Source of the DNA: Sphaerimonospora mesophila NBRC 14179 = JCM 3151
GTDB taxonomy: Bacteria; Actinomycetota; Actinomycetes; Streptosporangiales; Streptosporangiaceae
Assembly (NCBI GenBank): GCA_001552515.1
Contig: BCRI01000010.1
Coordinates: forward strand, 26,351-90,350
Length of the DNA: 64,000 nt
Reading direction: 5' to 3'
Position numbers and translations under genes: made by a program. Below, in pieces: positions 16,810 to 26,185 of the stretch (position 1 is the first letter of the stretch; every line of letters begins with the position of its first letter). A model generated the notes under the pieces. It did not search any database and had not been told where the DNA came from. It worked only from the letters and a program-made list of their open reading frames with translations.

Positions 16810-18351
16810 CTATGCCGATCCTGGGGAATGAACCGTTACCTCGTAGATGGTGCCACGATACTTGCCTTCATAGGGCGGAAGACGGGTAAACCAGATCAAA
16901 ACGAACTGACCGGTCGTCGCCTTTTCCGGGGTGAGCGTCACGGTGCCGGAAGCGTTCTCCGCCTTGGCGACCGTCTGCAGCGACCCGAGATCGGCGGCAT
17001 CGCCCACCTTCAGCTGGACACTCGCGCCGGCGGCGCTGCCCAGGGAGACCGCCACGTCGGAGATCGGGATCGGCTTGCCCATGTCGAGGATCAGGCCGAC
17101 GCCCTCCTTGAGCCGGCCGAGGTCGGCGCTGTTGTAGCTCGTCGTGTGCCACTCGGTGGAGGACTTGCCGTCGATGGCGAGCGGGGCGAAATCAGGGTTC
17201 TCGATCTTGTCGTCGCCCAGTGGGTCGAACCCGGCCGCGCTCACCGGTTTCACGGCCACCGGCTTGTGCGTGGCGGCCGACTGGGACGGCTCGGCCGAGT
17301 GGGTGGTCTTCGGCGTGTTGCCGAGGTTCTTGCCCACGGTCCACGCGCCGACGCCGACGGCCGCCATGACCAGCAGGATGATGACGGTGAGCAGGATCTT
17401 GCTCGCGGCGCCGGTCTGCTGCTGCGGCCCACCGTTCCAGGCGGGCGCGCCGTTCCACGCCGGACCGGCGTTCCAGGAGGGTGTCGGCCCCATCGGCTGA
17501 TGCTGGGCCGGGGAGGCGGACATCCCGTCCGGCGCCTCGGAACGCAGGTTCAGCGCGGGCGGGGCCGTGGTGACCGGTGCGGGGGTCGGTCGCGGCACCT
17601 CGGCGAGGGCCTCGGCCACCTCGGCGGGCGTCGAGAGCGGGGGCTGCCCCCGCTTGGCCTCCTGCAGCAGCGCCCGGCAGGTGATGGCGTCGAGATAGCC
17701 GGGCACCCCCGCCGTGACCTGGCGGGGCGTGCAGATCCTGCCGTCGTCGGTCGGGGCTGCGGGCAGCCCGCAGTCCTCTTCACCCGGCCAGTGACCGGTC
17801 ACCGCCGCGTACAGCAGCCGGCCCAGGCCCACCGCATCCTCGCGCGCCGCGTCTTCGCCCATGTCCATTTCGAGGATCGCGGCGTCCACGGCGAGGCCGA
17901 GCAGCTTGACCGTGCCGCCCGTGGTCCACATGAGACGGTCTGGGGTGAGGCGCAGGTGGGTGAGCCCCGCCTCGTGGGCGTGGGCCAGCGCCTCGGCGGC
18001 CTCGGCCACGAGGGCGGCGCCGCGCTCGGGTTCGAGGGACCCGTTGGACAGCAGGTCGAGCAGCGACTCCCCGCTGACCCACTCGCTCACCACATAGGCC
18101 GTGCCGTCCTCGTCCGCCGCGTCGAAGACCTGGGTGAGCCTGGGGTCGGTGAGACGGCTCGCCAGCCGCGCCGCCGTCACCACCTCCGTGACACGGGTGA
18201 ACTCCGGCGAGAACGTGTGCACGGCGACCGGCCTGGCAAGGATCTGGTCGATGGCCTTCCAGAGGGTCGCGCCGCCTGACTCGCTGACCCGGTCCTCCAG
18301 GCGGAACCGGTCAGCCAGCAGGGTGCCTGGTTCGACTGTGGACATGCTCAT
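16810..18351 (-). CDS. Membrane pseudokinase with extracytoplasmic discoidin-like domain
   Basis: A 513-residue protein. Residues 1-270 have a Ser/Thr kinase fold (LLADRFRLEDRV, YVVSEWVSGESLLDLL) but lack catalysis: the VAVK lysine is His45, HRDLKPxN has become HLRLTPDR (132-139) and DFG is LGL (151-153). After a Pro/Trp/Asn-rich linker comes one membrane helix (about 325-345), then a discoidin/F5-8C-like domain (IDGKSSTEWHT...). In mycobacteria a similar pseudokinase is fused to MurJ and recruits FhaA; here it is a separate gene just downstream of murJ. A regulatory role in lipid II export is inferred. Confidence 0.87.
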   Translation of the reverse strand: MSMSTVEPGTLLADRFRLEDRVSESGGATLWKAIDQILARPVAVHTFSPEFTRVTEVVTAARLASRLTDPRLTQVFDAADEDGTAYVVSEWVSGESLLDLLSNGSLEPERGAALVAEAAEALAHAHEAGLTHLRLTPDRLMWTTGGTVKLLGLAVDAAILEMDMGEDAAREDAVGLGRLLYAAVTGHWPGEEDCGLPAAPTDDGRICTPRQVTAGVPGYLDAITCRALLQEAKRGQPPLSTPAEVAEALAEVPRPTPAPVTTAPPALNLRSEAPDGMSASPAQHQPMGPTPSWNAGPAWNGAPAWNGGPQQQTGAASKILLTVIILLVMAAVGVGAWTVGKNLGNTPKTTHSAEPSQSAATHKPVAVKPVSAAGFDPLGDDKIENPDFAPLAIDGKSSTEWHTTSYNSADLGRLKEGVGLILDMGKPIPISDVAVSLGSAAGASVQLKVGDAADLGSLQTVAKAENASGTVTLTPEKATTGQFVLIWFTRLPPYEGKYRGTIYEVTVHSPGSA

Positions 18352-18562
18352 GCGGCCGCCTTGATCCGCGGCCGATCGGCATGCATCAGCCGATGCCGGG
18401 TGGTTTCGCCCACGCCTTCCCGCTTCCGCTCGCCGCCCGTAGGTTGATTCCTAGGCAGTCCATGCTAGTAGGGTGCCGGTCCTGCCCGCCTTCCCGATCG
18501 GAGACACCGAACTAATCGGACGTCCGGGGCGTCTTCGATCTGCCGATCACGTTTGAGGACTC

Positions 18563-20161
18563 CTAGCGTCCTACCCGGCTCGCCACAAGTCCAATGATGG
18601 AACCGACCTCGGGCACCCGCAGCCGGTGGGCGGCCAGCAGGTAGAGCAGCAGCCCCGCCCCGCCGCCCACGGCGAGCACGACCGCCGAGCTGACCGCGTT
18701 GATCCCGACGATCTCCCTGATCACCCAGAGTACGGCCAGGGCGACGGCGGCGGCGGGGATCGCCGCCACGAACATCCGCGACAGGCCGGCGATCACCTCC
18801 CGGCCGCCCAGCCCGCCGATCCTCCGGCTCGCCAGCGTCCAGGCGACCCCGCTCCCGATCAAGTACGTGACCATGAAGGAGAACGCCATCCCGATGACGA
18901 TGTACCGCGCGGGCAGGGTGAAATACACGACCAGGCTTAAAGTCGCGTTTATGGTGACATTTACCCCGGCGATGGCGGCCGGGGTGCGGGTGTCGCCGAA
19001 GCTGTAGAAGACCCGCAGCAGGAGCTGGAAAATCGAGAACGGCACCAGCGCGAGCCCGAAGACCATCAGAACATAACCGACATATCGGGCGTCCCCGGTG
19101 GTCATGCGTCCCCAGGAGAAGATCAGCGTGGTGACCGCGGGGCCGAGCACCAGCAGCAGCAGACTCGCCGGAACGATCACGGACGACACCAGCCGCACGC
19201 CCGAGGAGAACTCCCCCCGGGCCGAGTCCATGTCCCCGTCGGCGACGAACCTGCTCATCCTCGGCAGCATCGCCGTGATCACCGACACCGCGATGATTCC
19301 GTACGGCAGCTGGAAGAGCTGGAACGCGTAGGCGTACGCGCTGTTGCCGGCCCCCTCCGCCTGGTCGCCGGCGCCGGTGGCGAGCTTGGTCGTCACCCAG
19401 AAGCCGAGCTGGTTCACGCCGACGAAGACGAACGTCCAGACGGCCGTCCTGGCCGCCTGGCCGAGTCCGCTGTCGCGCAGGCCGAACCGCGGCCGGAACC
19501 GGAAGCCCACCCGGTGCAGCGCGATCACGAGCACGATCGTCTGGGCCACGATGCCCGCCGTGGTGCCGAGCCCCAGCAGCGCGAGCTCGCCGTCGGTCAC
19601 CTTCTCGATGTCGTCCGTACCGATCTTCAGGTAGGCGATCAGTACGCCGATCACCACGATGTTGTTGAGCACCGGCGCCCACATCGGGGCGCCGAACCTG
19701 TCGCGGGTATTCAGGATCGCTCCGGCCATCGCCCCGATGCCGAAGAGCGCGATCTGCGGCAGCAGGAACCGCGCCAGCGTGGCGGCCACGTCGACCTTGT
19801 GCGCCGACCAGTTCGACGCGACGTACAGCTCCATGATCGGATGGGCGATCAGCACGCCGATCAGGGCGACCCCCGCGAGCACGACCACCGCCAGCGTCAT
19901 CAACCGCTGCTCGAAGGCCTGCCCGCCGTCGGGGTCGTTCTTCTGCGCCCGGACGATCAGCGGGACGACCACGCTGCTCAGCACGCCCTGCAGCAGCAGG
20001 TCGAACAGGATGTACGGGATCTGGTAGGCCGCGTTGTAGGCGTCGCCGAGCGCGAAGGTGCCGATGGCCGCCGCGAGCAGTGCCGTACGCAGGAAGCCGG
20101 TGAGCCGCGAGACCATCGTGCCCGCGGCCATGATCGCGCCGGCTCGGAGCATCCTGCTCAT
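18563..20161 (-). CDS. murJ: Lipid II flippase MurJ (MviN)
   Basis: MurJ moves lipid II across the membrane for peptidoglycan synthesis. The 532-residue protein has about 14 hydrophobic helices and the MviN signatures GTMVSRLTGFLRTALLAAAIG, DAYNAAYQIPYILFDLLLQG, YAYAFQLFQLPYGIIAVSVITAMLPRMSR and FYSFGDTRTP. It has no fused kinase domain. It sits between the DUF6049 gene (60 bases upstream) and the pseudokinase gene (about 210 bases downstream), a conserved actinobacterial envelope cluster. Confidence 0.95.
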   Translation of the reverse strand: MSRMLRAGAIMAAGTMVSRLTGFLRTALLAAAIGTFALGDAYNAAYQIPYILFDLLLQGVLSSVVVPLIVRAQKNDPDGGQAFEQRLMTLAVVVLAGVALIGVLIAHPIMELYVASNWSAHKVDVAATLARFLLPQIALFGIGAMAGAILNTRDRFGAPMWAPVLNNIVVIGVLIAYLKIGTDDIEKVTDGELALLGLGTTAGIVAQTIVLVIALHRVGFRFRPRFGLRDSGLGQAARTAVWTFVFVGVNQLGFWVTTKLATGAGDQAEGAGNSAYAYAFQLFQLPYGIIAVSVITAMLPRMSRFVADGDMDSARGEFSSGVRLVSSVIVPASLLLLVLGPAVTTLIFSWGRMTTGDARYVGYVLMVFGLALVPFSIFQLLLRVFYSFGDTRTPAAIAGVNVTINATLSLVVYFTLPARYIVIGMAFSFMVTYLIGSGVAWTLASRRIGGLGGREVIAGLSRMFVAAIPAAAVALAVLWVIREIVGINAVSSAVVLAVGGGAGLLLYLLAAHRLRVPEVGSIIGLVASRVGR

Positions 20162-20221
20162 GTCATTCCTTCAGCTCGCCACGGACAGCAGCCGCCGAGC
20201 ACGCCCTCGGCGACCACCAAA

Positions 20222-22522
20222 CTATGCCGGAGGTTGGTCCCCCCGCTCGACCTCGACCGATGCGGCCCGAGCCTGGCCGGGCTCCGCCCGACCGGGCGGA
20301 GCGGCATCGGAAGGAGCCTCGTTCGATGCCGCCGGGCCGTCACCCTCCTGGGGATCGAACGGGAAGTTCCGGCGCGACCGCCGCCGCAGGATGCGCAGCA
20401 CGACCGCGGCCAGCATGATCACCAGCGCGCCGCCCACGATGACGACGGCGATGCCGGTGTAGTCGGTGGCACGCACGGTCACGTGCACGGCCTTGCCGTA
20501 CTTGCCGCCCTCCGCCGTCAGGACCTGGACGGAGATGGTCGCCTCGCCGCCACCGCCCTTCGGCACGGTCACCGGCACGTTCACGAGCTGGGTACGGTCG
20601 CTCAGCACGGTGATGGGGTCGGTCTCGTACGCGCCGTCGGGGATGGCCAGCCGAGCCTCGTCGTCGGAGGTGACGCGGATCTTGATGGTGATGTTCCTGT
20701 CGAGGTTGTTCGCCACGCTGACCGGCACCTGGCCGTCTGTGCCCGCGACGGCTCTGGGGGTGTCGATCACCGACACCTTGCGCAGCCGATCGTTGATCGC
20801 CCCCTCCACCTGCTTGGCGAAGGCGTGCGCCCGCTTGCGGTCGTTCCGCCAGGCCGCCGAGGTCAGCCGCAGGATGGCCTCGTGGAAGAGCTGGTTGTGC
20901 TTGGTGGTGACCGTGGACACCGCGTCGGCTTCCTGCCCGAGCCTGCGCACCGTGCCCAGATAGGCGCGGCGCAGCTCGGCCTGCCTGTCCTGGTCCGTGT
21001 AGCTGAAATCGGAGCGGGCCGCCCGGGTCGGTTTCACCGAGTCGAGCGAGGTCATCCGCAGCCAGGGCGCGTCGGCGACCGCCTCCATCAGGGAGGACAC
21101 GAACGCGGGATCGGGGTTCCAGACCCGATCCTCGGGGGCGGCCACGATCGTCCGGATCGGCTGCGTCCGCTGCTCAGCGGTCTGCCCGGTCTGACCCCCC
21201 TGACCCGTCTGGCCGGTCTGTTCGAATGCGATCATGGCGGTCTCGCCGATGAACCGCTGCCGGGCCAGCATCGCGTTTCCTGGGGCGGAGACGTCGCTGC
21301 TGAGGATCTCGCTCAGCGTGGGGTCGGCGAGCAGCGCGGTCACCGGGGTCTCGGCCACGGTGTCGACCCGCAGCGCGGCGTCGGTCGTGGCCGAGGGGAC
21401 ATTCGACGGTGCCGTCTGGGTCGTGCCGGTCTGTGTGGTGCCGCTGTCGTCCGGGAGCGCCGGCAGGAACGCGTTGCCCGACAGCAGGACCGACTTCACC
21501 CCGGACATCGCGAGTTCGTCGAGCGTGTCGCGATCGATCCGTCCGCCGACAGGCCAGGTCGTGGAGGTCGGGACCTCCCGGCCGAGCAGCTCAGACGCCG
21601 CGCTCGCCCCCCGCTGCACCGCCGCGACCGCGGGGGCGTCGAGGCGGTTGTGCACCAGCGCCGCCAGGTCCGGATCGCCGAACGGCATGGCCAGCACGGG
21701 CTTTCCGGAAAGGGCGGCGCGCAGATCGGAGAGCCACTTGCCGGCCGCGGGGTCGGCGGCCGAGCGACGGGCTCCGTCGCCCTTCTTGATCATGTACGGC
21801 CCGGCCGACGTCGTCTTCACATCCTGCAGCAGGGCGGGATCGACGAACCAGGTCACGGTCTCGTGCGTCGTCTGGACCAGCTTGAGCAGGTTGGCCAGGC
21901 GCCCGGAGGAGATCGACCCGCGCAGGTCGTCGTCCATGAACGTGCTGTCGTCCGCCCGGTGCGGCCGGTCGACGATCGGCATGGCGAGGGCGAGTCTGAC
22001 CCTCGAGAGCTGCTCGGTGTCGGCGGGCACGTAGGGCAGGACCGTCCGGTCGATCGCGATCCGCTGGCCGGTCACGGCGTCGAGCACCTCGATGGCCAGG
22101 GGATAGACCCCGGCGCGGAACATGCCGAGTTCCCGAGGTGTGACGCTGAACTCGAAGGGCAGCTTCCCCGACTCGTCGAGCCGGGTCACCTGGATCATCG
22201 TCCGATAGCTCGTCGTGAGGTAGCCCTGGTCGCCCAGGAAGCTCGCCAGCTCGGCCCGGGTCCCGAAGGGCCTGCTCGGGGAGTAGTGGATCCGGACCCG
22301 TACGGACGACTGCGGCGTCCCGGTCACGGTGCCGGAGACCGCGATGGGCGTGGCGGCCTCCCGTTGGATCTCCGGCGTGATCTGCTCGACGACGAGGGGA
22401 TCCGCCTGGGCCGGGGCGGCCGCGACGGCCGCGTGGGGGCTCGCCGCGGCAGCCGAACCGGCCATGCCCGCGGGGGCGAGCAGGGCGGTCAGCAGGGTCA
22501 GCAGCGCGGCCTTACGGATCAT
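20222..22522 (-). CDS. Secreted, C-terminally anchored DUF6049-type protein
   Basis: A 766-residue exported protein: signal peptide (RKAALLTLLTALLAPAGMAGSAAAA), a large extracytoplasmic region, and one C-terminal helix (GIAVVIVGGALVIMLAAVVLRIL) followed by a basic cytoplasmic tail. The order YbaK-like/DUF6049/murJ/pseudokinase/sigM is conserved (compare Rv3909 upstream of mycobacterial MurJ). A low-complexity stretch QTGQTGQGGQTGQT lies near residue 430. The function is unknown; its position suggests a partner of the lipid II export machinery (inference). Only 60 bases separate it from murJ. Confidence 0.85.
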   Translation of the reverse strand: MIRKAALLTLLTALLAPAGMAGSAAAASPHAAVAAAPAQADPLVVEQITPEIQREAATPIAVSGTVTGTPQSSVRVRIHYSPSRPFGTRAELASFLGDQGYLTTSYRTMIQVTRLDESGKLPFEFSVTPRELGMFRAGVYPLAIEVLDAVTGQRIAIDRTVLPYVPADTEQLSRVRLALAMPIVDRPHRADDSTFMDDDLRGSISSGRLANLLKLVQTTHETVTWFVDPALLQDVKTTSAGPYMIKKGDGARRSAADPAAGKWLSDLRAALSGKPVLAMPFGDPDLAALVHNRLDAPAVAAVQRGASAASELLGREVPTSTTWPVGGRIDRDTLDELAMSGVKSVLLSGNAFLPALPDDSGTTQTGTTQTAPSNVPSATTDAALRVDTVAETPVTALLADPTLSEILSSDVSAPGNAMLARQRFIGETAMIAFEQTGQTGQGGQTGQTAEQRTQPIRTIVAAPEDRVWNPDPAFVSSLMEAVADAPWLRMTSLDSVKPTRAARSDFSYTDQDRQAELRRAYLGTVRRLGQEADAVSTVTTKHNQLFHEAILRLTSAAWRNDRKRAHAFAKQVEGAINDRLRKVSVIDTPRAVAGTDGQVPVSVANNLDRNITIKIRVTSDDEARLAIPDGAYETDPITVLSDRTQLVNVPVTVPKGGGGEATISVQVLTAEGGKYGKAVHVTVRATDYTGIAVVIVGGALVIMLAAVVLRILRRRSRRNFPFDPQEGDGPAASNEAPSDAAPPGRAEPGQARAASVEVERGDQPPA

Positions 22523-22568
22523 GCGCGGGCCGGCGATGAGGAACGGCGCACGTCCAGAATGCTATGGC

Positions 22569-23105
22569 CTATGCCGTCCGCATAGGACTGGCCCGTCTCG
22601 TGAGACCCTGCCGACGCGGTGTTTCCAGGTCCACCCGCTTGCCGGATATGAGGTTGAAAAGGTGGAGTGCCCGGATCCGTAGTGCGGTACGGCGTTCGCC
22701 CGTCGGGGTGTGCGCGAACTCGTCCGGGTCGAGCCGGTCGACCACCCGCTGGTCGACCAGGACCGTGAGGTCGTCGGGGAGCAGCAGCGGGCAGACCAGC
22801 CGGTCGGGGTAGTCGGTCACCGAATTCACCACGAACGACGAGGCGGGCCGCACGTCGTGGGCGTGCAGGACGGTGCCGACGGCCTGCGCCGTGGGGTGGG
22901 CGGCCACGCTGCCGACCACGGCCACGGGATCGATCCGGCCTCGGGTGGGCACCTCGAACACGGAAACGCGAACACATGTCTCAGGAGTCGCGCCGAGCAT
23001 CTCGGGGAGGTCGTCGGCGCATGTCAATGGCCGCGGAAGACGTACGATCTCATGGTGGATCTGGCGGGCGAGGAGCCGACGGTGAATCGCGAGAGCGTCC
23101 TTCAT
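22569..23105 (-). CDS. YbaK/EbsC-like aminoacyl-tRNA deacylase-fold protein
   Basis: A 178-residue protein with an N-terminal helix LAIHRRLLARQIHHEIVRLP, then ADDLPEMLGATPETCVRVSVFEV, SFVVNSVTDYPDRLVCPLLLPDDLTVLVD and a short tail. The pattern resembles the YbaK/ProXp domain, which removes amino acids from mischarged tRNA. The usual catalytic Lys is not obvious to me, so activity is uncertain. ATG at 23105. It precedes the DUF6049 gene by 46 bases on the same strand and is divergent from cca. Confidence 0.65.
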   Translation of the reverse strand: MKDALAIHRRLLARQIHHEIVRLPRPLTCADDLPEMLGATPETCVRVSVFEVPTRGRIDPVAVVGSVAAHPTAQAVGTVLHAHDVRPASSFVVNSVTDYPDRLVCPLLLPDDLTVLVDQRVVDRLDPDEFAHTPTGERRTALRIRALHLFNLISGKRVDLETPRRQGLTRRASPMRTA

Positions 23106-23148
23106 CTCGTGTGCTCCTTGTGTCGTCCAGCGCTCCCGAACCGACCAG

Positions 23149-24666
23149 GTGCTCTCTAGGTGTGCGTCTCCCCTGGGTGACGCCGAAGGGCACTCGGGGG
23201 AGAACCTGTCCCGTGACCGAAGGACCTACCCAGCCTTGTCCTCTTCAAATCTGACCGACAGCCAGCGGCGGGCCGTCAACGAGCTGTTCCGCCGGCTCGC
23301 CCCGGTGGCCGACGAACTCGGCGAACTGTTCGCGGCGCGCGGGCACGAGCTGGCCCTGGTCGGCGGCTCCGTGCGTGACGTCTTCCTCGGCCGCATCGGA
23401 AACGATCTCGATCTGACGACGGACGCCCGTCCCGAGCAGGTGCTGGAGATCGTCAAAGACTGGGCCGATGCGGTGTGGACGATCGGCATCGATTTCGGCA
23501 CCGTGGGCGTACGCAAGGGCGGCTGGCTGCTGGAGATCACCACATATCGCACCGAGTCGTACGATCCGGCGTCGCGCAAGCCCGATGTGGAGTACGGCGA
23601 CACGCTCGACGGCGACCTCGCCCGGCGCGACTTCGCGGTCAACGCGATGGCGGTCAGGCTGCCGAGCCACGAGTTCGTGGACCCCTACGGCGGGCTGCCC
23701 GACCTCGCCGCGAAGGTGCTGCGCACACCGGCGCGGCCCGAGCAGTCCTTCGACGACGACCCGCTGCGGATGCTGCGGGCCGCCAGGTTCGCCGCGCAGC
23801 TCGGCTTCGGCGTGGACGCGGCGGTGGTCGAGGCGATGACCGCGATGGCCGGCCGGATCGAGATCGTCTCGGCGGAGCGCATCCGCGACGAGCTGGACAA
23901 GCTGCTGCTCGGGTCCCGGCCCAGGGCCGGGCTGGCGCTGCTCGTCGAGACCGGGCTGGCCGCCCATGTCCTGCCCGAGCTGCCGAAGCTCCGGCTGGAG
24001 ATCGATGAGCACCACCGGCACAAGGACGTCTACGAGCACACGTTGATCGTGCTGGAGCAGGCCATCGACCTGGAGACCGGCGGCCCGGACCGGGTGCTGC
24101 GATGGGCCGCGCTGCTGCACGACATCGGCAAGCCGAAGACCCGGCGCAACGAACCGGGGGGCCGGGTCTCGTTCCACCACCACGAGGTGGTGGGGGCGCA
24201 GATGGCGAAGAAGCGGCTGACCGAGCTGCGCTTCCCCAAGGACGTCGTGGCCGACGTGTCGCGGCTCGTGGAGCTGCACCTGCGCTTCCACGGGTACGGC
24301 ACGGGGGAGTGGACCGACAGCGCGGTCCGGCGGTACGTCCGCGACGCGGGGCACCTGCTGGATCGGCTGCACAAGCTGACCCGGGCCGACTGCACGACAC
24401 GCAACAAGCGCAAGGCGGCCGCGCTGTCGCGGACCTACGACCAGCTGGAGGAGCGCATCGCCCGGCTGGCCGAGGAGGAGGAACTCGCCAAGATCCGCCC
24501 GGAGCTGGACGGCAACGAGATCCAGGAGATCCTCGGCCTGCCCCCGGGGCCCGTCATCGGCCGGGCGTACCGCCACATGCTGGAGATCCGCATGGACGAA
24601 GGCGTGATCGGCAAGGAGGCCGCGCGCGAGGCCCTGCTCAAGTGGGCCCGCGAAAACTTGCCGTGA
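23149..24666 (+). CDS. cca: CCA-adding tRNA nucleotidyltransferase
   Basis: This enzyme adds or repairs the 3' CCA end of tRNAs. Visible are LALVGGSVRDVFLGRIGNDLDLTTDARP (nucleotidyltransferase head with the DLD metal site), RRDFAVNAMAVRLP, DPLRMLRAARFAAQLGF and a C-terminal HD domain (LLHDIGKPKTR...FHHHEVVGA). The open frame starts at GTG 23149 (505 residues) without a ribosome site. A better-spaced GTG at 23213, after GGGGGAG, is in another frame, so the true 5' end is unsure (see findings). The TGA lies inside a repeat motif. Confidence 0.92.
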   Translation: MLSRCASPLGDAEGHSGENLSRDRRTYPALSSSNLTDSQRRAVNELFRRLAPVADELGELFAARGHELALVGGSVRDVFLGRIGNDLDLTTDARPEQVLEIVKDWADAVWTIGIDFGTVGVRKGGWLLEITTYRTESYDPASRKPDVEYGDTLDGDLARRDFAVNAMAVRLPSHEFVDPYGGLPDLAAKVLRTPARPEQSFDDDPLRMLRAARFAAQLGFGVDAAVVEAMTAMAGRIEIVSAERIRDELDKLLLGSRPRAGLALLVETGLAAHVLPELPKLRLEIDEHHRHKDVYEHTLIVLEQAIDLETGGPDRVLRWAALLHDIGKPKTRRNEPGGRVSFHHHEVVGAQMAKKRLTELRFPKDVVADVSRLVELHLRFHGYGTGEWTDSAVRRYVRDAGHLLDRLHKLTRADCTTRNKRKAAALSRTYDQLEERIARLAEEEELAKIRPELDGNEIQEILGLPPGPVIGRAYRHMLEIRMDEGVIGKEAAREALLKWARENLP

Positions 24667-24910
24667 TCTTGTAGTTTCTCGCATGGTACGCCGCTGACCA
24701 GGGCGGACACCTTTCGTGATCTTGCAGTTTCGCGCAGGTTGGGTGGCTGACCTGCCCCCCTTATGCTTGGTGATCTTGCATTTGAGATGGAAGTGCGAGA
24801 TCACCGAAGCGAACGCCCCACGTCGGGGCCGATGTGTGCGAGTTTCTGCAAGATCGCGAAATGGGAAATGCCTGGTCGGCGGGTGGATTTGCGAGAAATC
24901 GCAAGATCAT
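24663..24910. repeat. Palindromic 53-bp-period array 1
   Basis: Six copies of a degenerate 21-base motif with core GTGATCTTGCAGTTTCTCGC. Forward copies are at 24663, 24716 and 24770. Reverse-complement copies end at 24804, 24857 and 24910. Steps are 53-54 bases, and the whole 248-bp site is a symmetric palindrome centred near 24786. The outermost copies supply the stop codons of cca and bioA. The 32-base intervals also share a weak box resembling CCAGGTCAGGG. Confidence 0.9.
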
Positions 24911-26163
24911 GCCATGGAAGTGGTGGTGGCGGCGGCGACCATGGCGTGGGTGATGGCCGCGATGTCGTCGGGGGTGCAGGCGTAGGGCGGCATCGTGTAG
25001 ACCAGGCGGCCGAACGGCCGGAGCCAGACGCCGTGGCGCATCACGATGTCCTGAATTTTCGCGATATCGACGGGGTCGACCATCTCGATCACCCCGATCG
25101 CGCCGAGGACCCGGACGTCCCGCACCCCGGGATGTCCGGCCGCCGGCGCCAGCCCGTCGGCCAGCCCGGCCTCGATCCGCTTGACCTCCTCCCGCCAGGG
25201 ACGCTCGGCCAGCAGGTCGAGCGAGGCGCCGGCGACCGCCGTGGCGAGCGGGTTGCCCATGAAGGTCGGCCCGTGCATCAGCACCCCGATGCCGTCGGCC
25301 ACCCGTGCGGTGCACAACGTCGCGGCGAGCGTCAGATATCCACCTGTCAGCGCCTTTCCCAGGCACATGATGTCGGGCCTGATCCCGGCGTGGTCGCACC
25401 CGAACAGCTCGCCGGTGCGGCCGAAGCCGGTCGCGATCTCGTCGGCGATCAGCAGGATGCCGTGCTCGTCGGCCAGCTCGCGCAGCCGGCGCAGATAGGC
25501 CGGGTGATAGAAGCGCATGCCTCCCGCGCCCTGGACGATCGGCTCCACGATGATCGCCGCCAGCTCGTCCGCGTGCGCCCCGACCAGTGCGGCCAGCTCC
25601 GCCAGGTAGGCCTCCTCGTACCCGGCCGGCGGAACGGGTCCGAAGACATGGCTCGGCAGCACGCCGGAGAACAGATGGTGCATGCCGCTCACCGGGTCGC
25701 AGACCGACATCGCGCCGAACGTGTCGCCGTGATAGCCGCCCCTGACCGTGAACAGCCTGGTCCGGCCGGGACGGCCGGTGGCCGCCGCGTACTGCAGGGC
25801 CATCTTGATCGCGACCTCGACGGCCACCGAGCCGGAGTCGGCCAGGAAGACGCGGTCCAGCCCGGTCAGCTCGGTGAGCGTCCGCGCGAGCCGTACGGCC
25901 GGCTCGTGGGTGAGCCCGCCGAACATGACATGGGCCATGTCGTCGAGCTGGTCGCGGATCGCCTGGTTCAGCCTCGGGTGGCCGTACCCGTGGATGGCCG
26001 CCCACCACGACGACATGCCGTCGATCAGCTCCCGGCCGTCGGCGAGTGTGAGCCGTACGCCATGGGCGCCGCTGACCGCGTGCACCGGCACCCCGGACGG
26101 CACCGCCGCGTAGGGATGCCAGACGTGCTCGCGGTCGAGCCGCAGGATGTCCTCAGCTTTCAC
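24907..26163 (-). CDS. bioA: Adenosylmethionine-8-amino-7-oxononanoate aminotransferase
   Basis: BioA makes 7,8-diaminopelargonate in biotin synthesis, using S-adenosylmethionine as amino donor. The 418-residue fold-type I enzyme shows [98 protein letters not shown], and the PLP lysine in [11 protein letters not shown]. The pair GMSSWW and [13 protein letters not shown] are BioA hallmarks. GTG start. No other bio gene is in the window. The stop codon overlaps the repeat array. Confidence 0.93.
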   Translation of the reverse strand: MKAEDILRLDREHVWHPYAAVPSGVPVHAVSGAHGVRLTLADGRELIDGMSSWWAAIHGYGHPRLNQAIRDQLDDMAHVMFGGLTHEPAVRLARTLTELTGLDRVFLADSGSVAVEVAIKMALQYAAATGRPGRTRLFTVRGGYHGDTFGAMSVCDPVSGMHHLFSGVLPSHVFGPVPPAGYEEAYLAELAALVGAHADELAAIIVEPIVQGAGGMRFYHPAYLRRLRELADEHGILLIADEIATGFGRTGELFGCDHAGIRPDIMCLGKALTGGYLTLAATLCTARVADGIGVLMHGPTFMGNPLATAVAGASLDLLAERPWREEVKRIEAGLADGLAPAAGHPGVRDVRVLGAIGVIEMVDPVDIAKIQDIVMRHGVWLRPFGRLVYTMPPYACTPDDIAAITHAMVAAATTTSMA

Positions 26164-26185
26164 GGCACCACCCTAGAGAGTGGGA

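Noticed and set aside
19514..22585. A 1023-codon rightward open frame opposite murJ and the DUF6049 gene
   Set aside because: High GC keeps antisense frames open. Its product is low-complexity Arg/Gly/His/Asp text without family motifs, and the opposite strand encodes clear proteins.
24663..24910. CRISPR array
   Set aside because: The 21-base repeat plus 32-base interval looks CRISPR-like, but the copies are degenerate, switch orientation at the centre, the intervals share sequence, and no cas genes are present.
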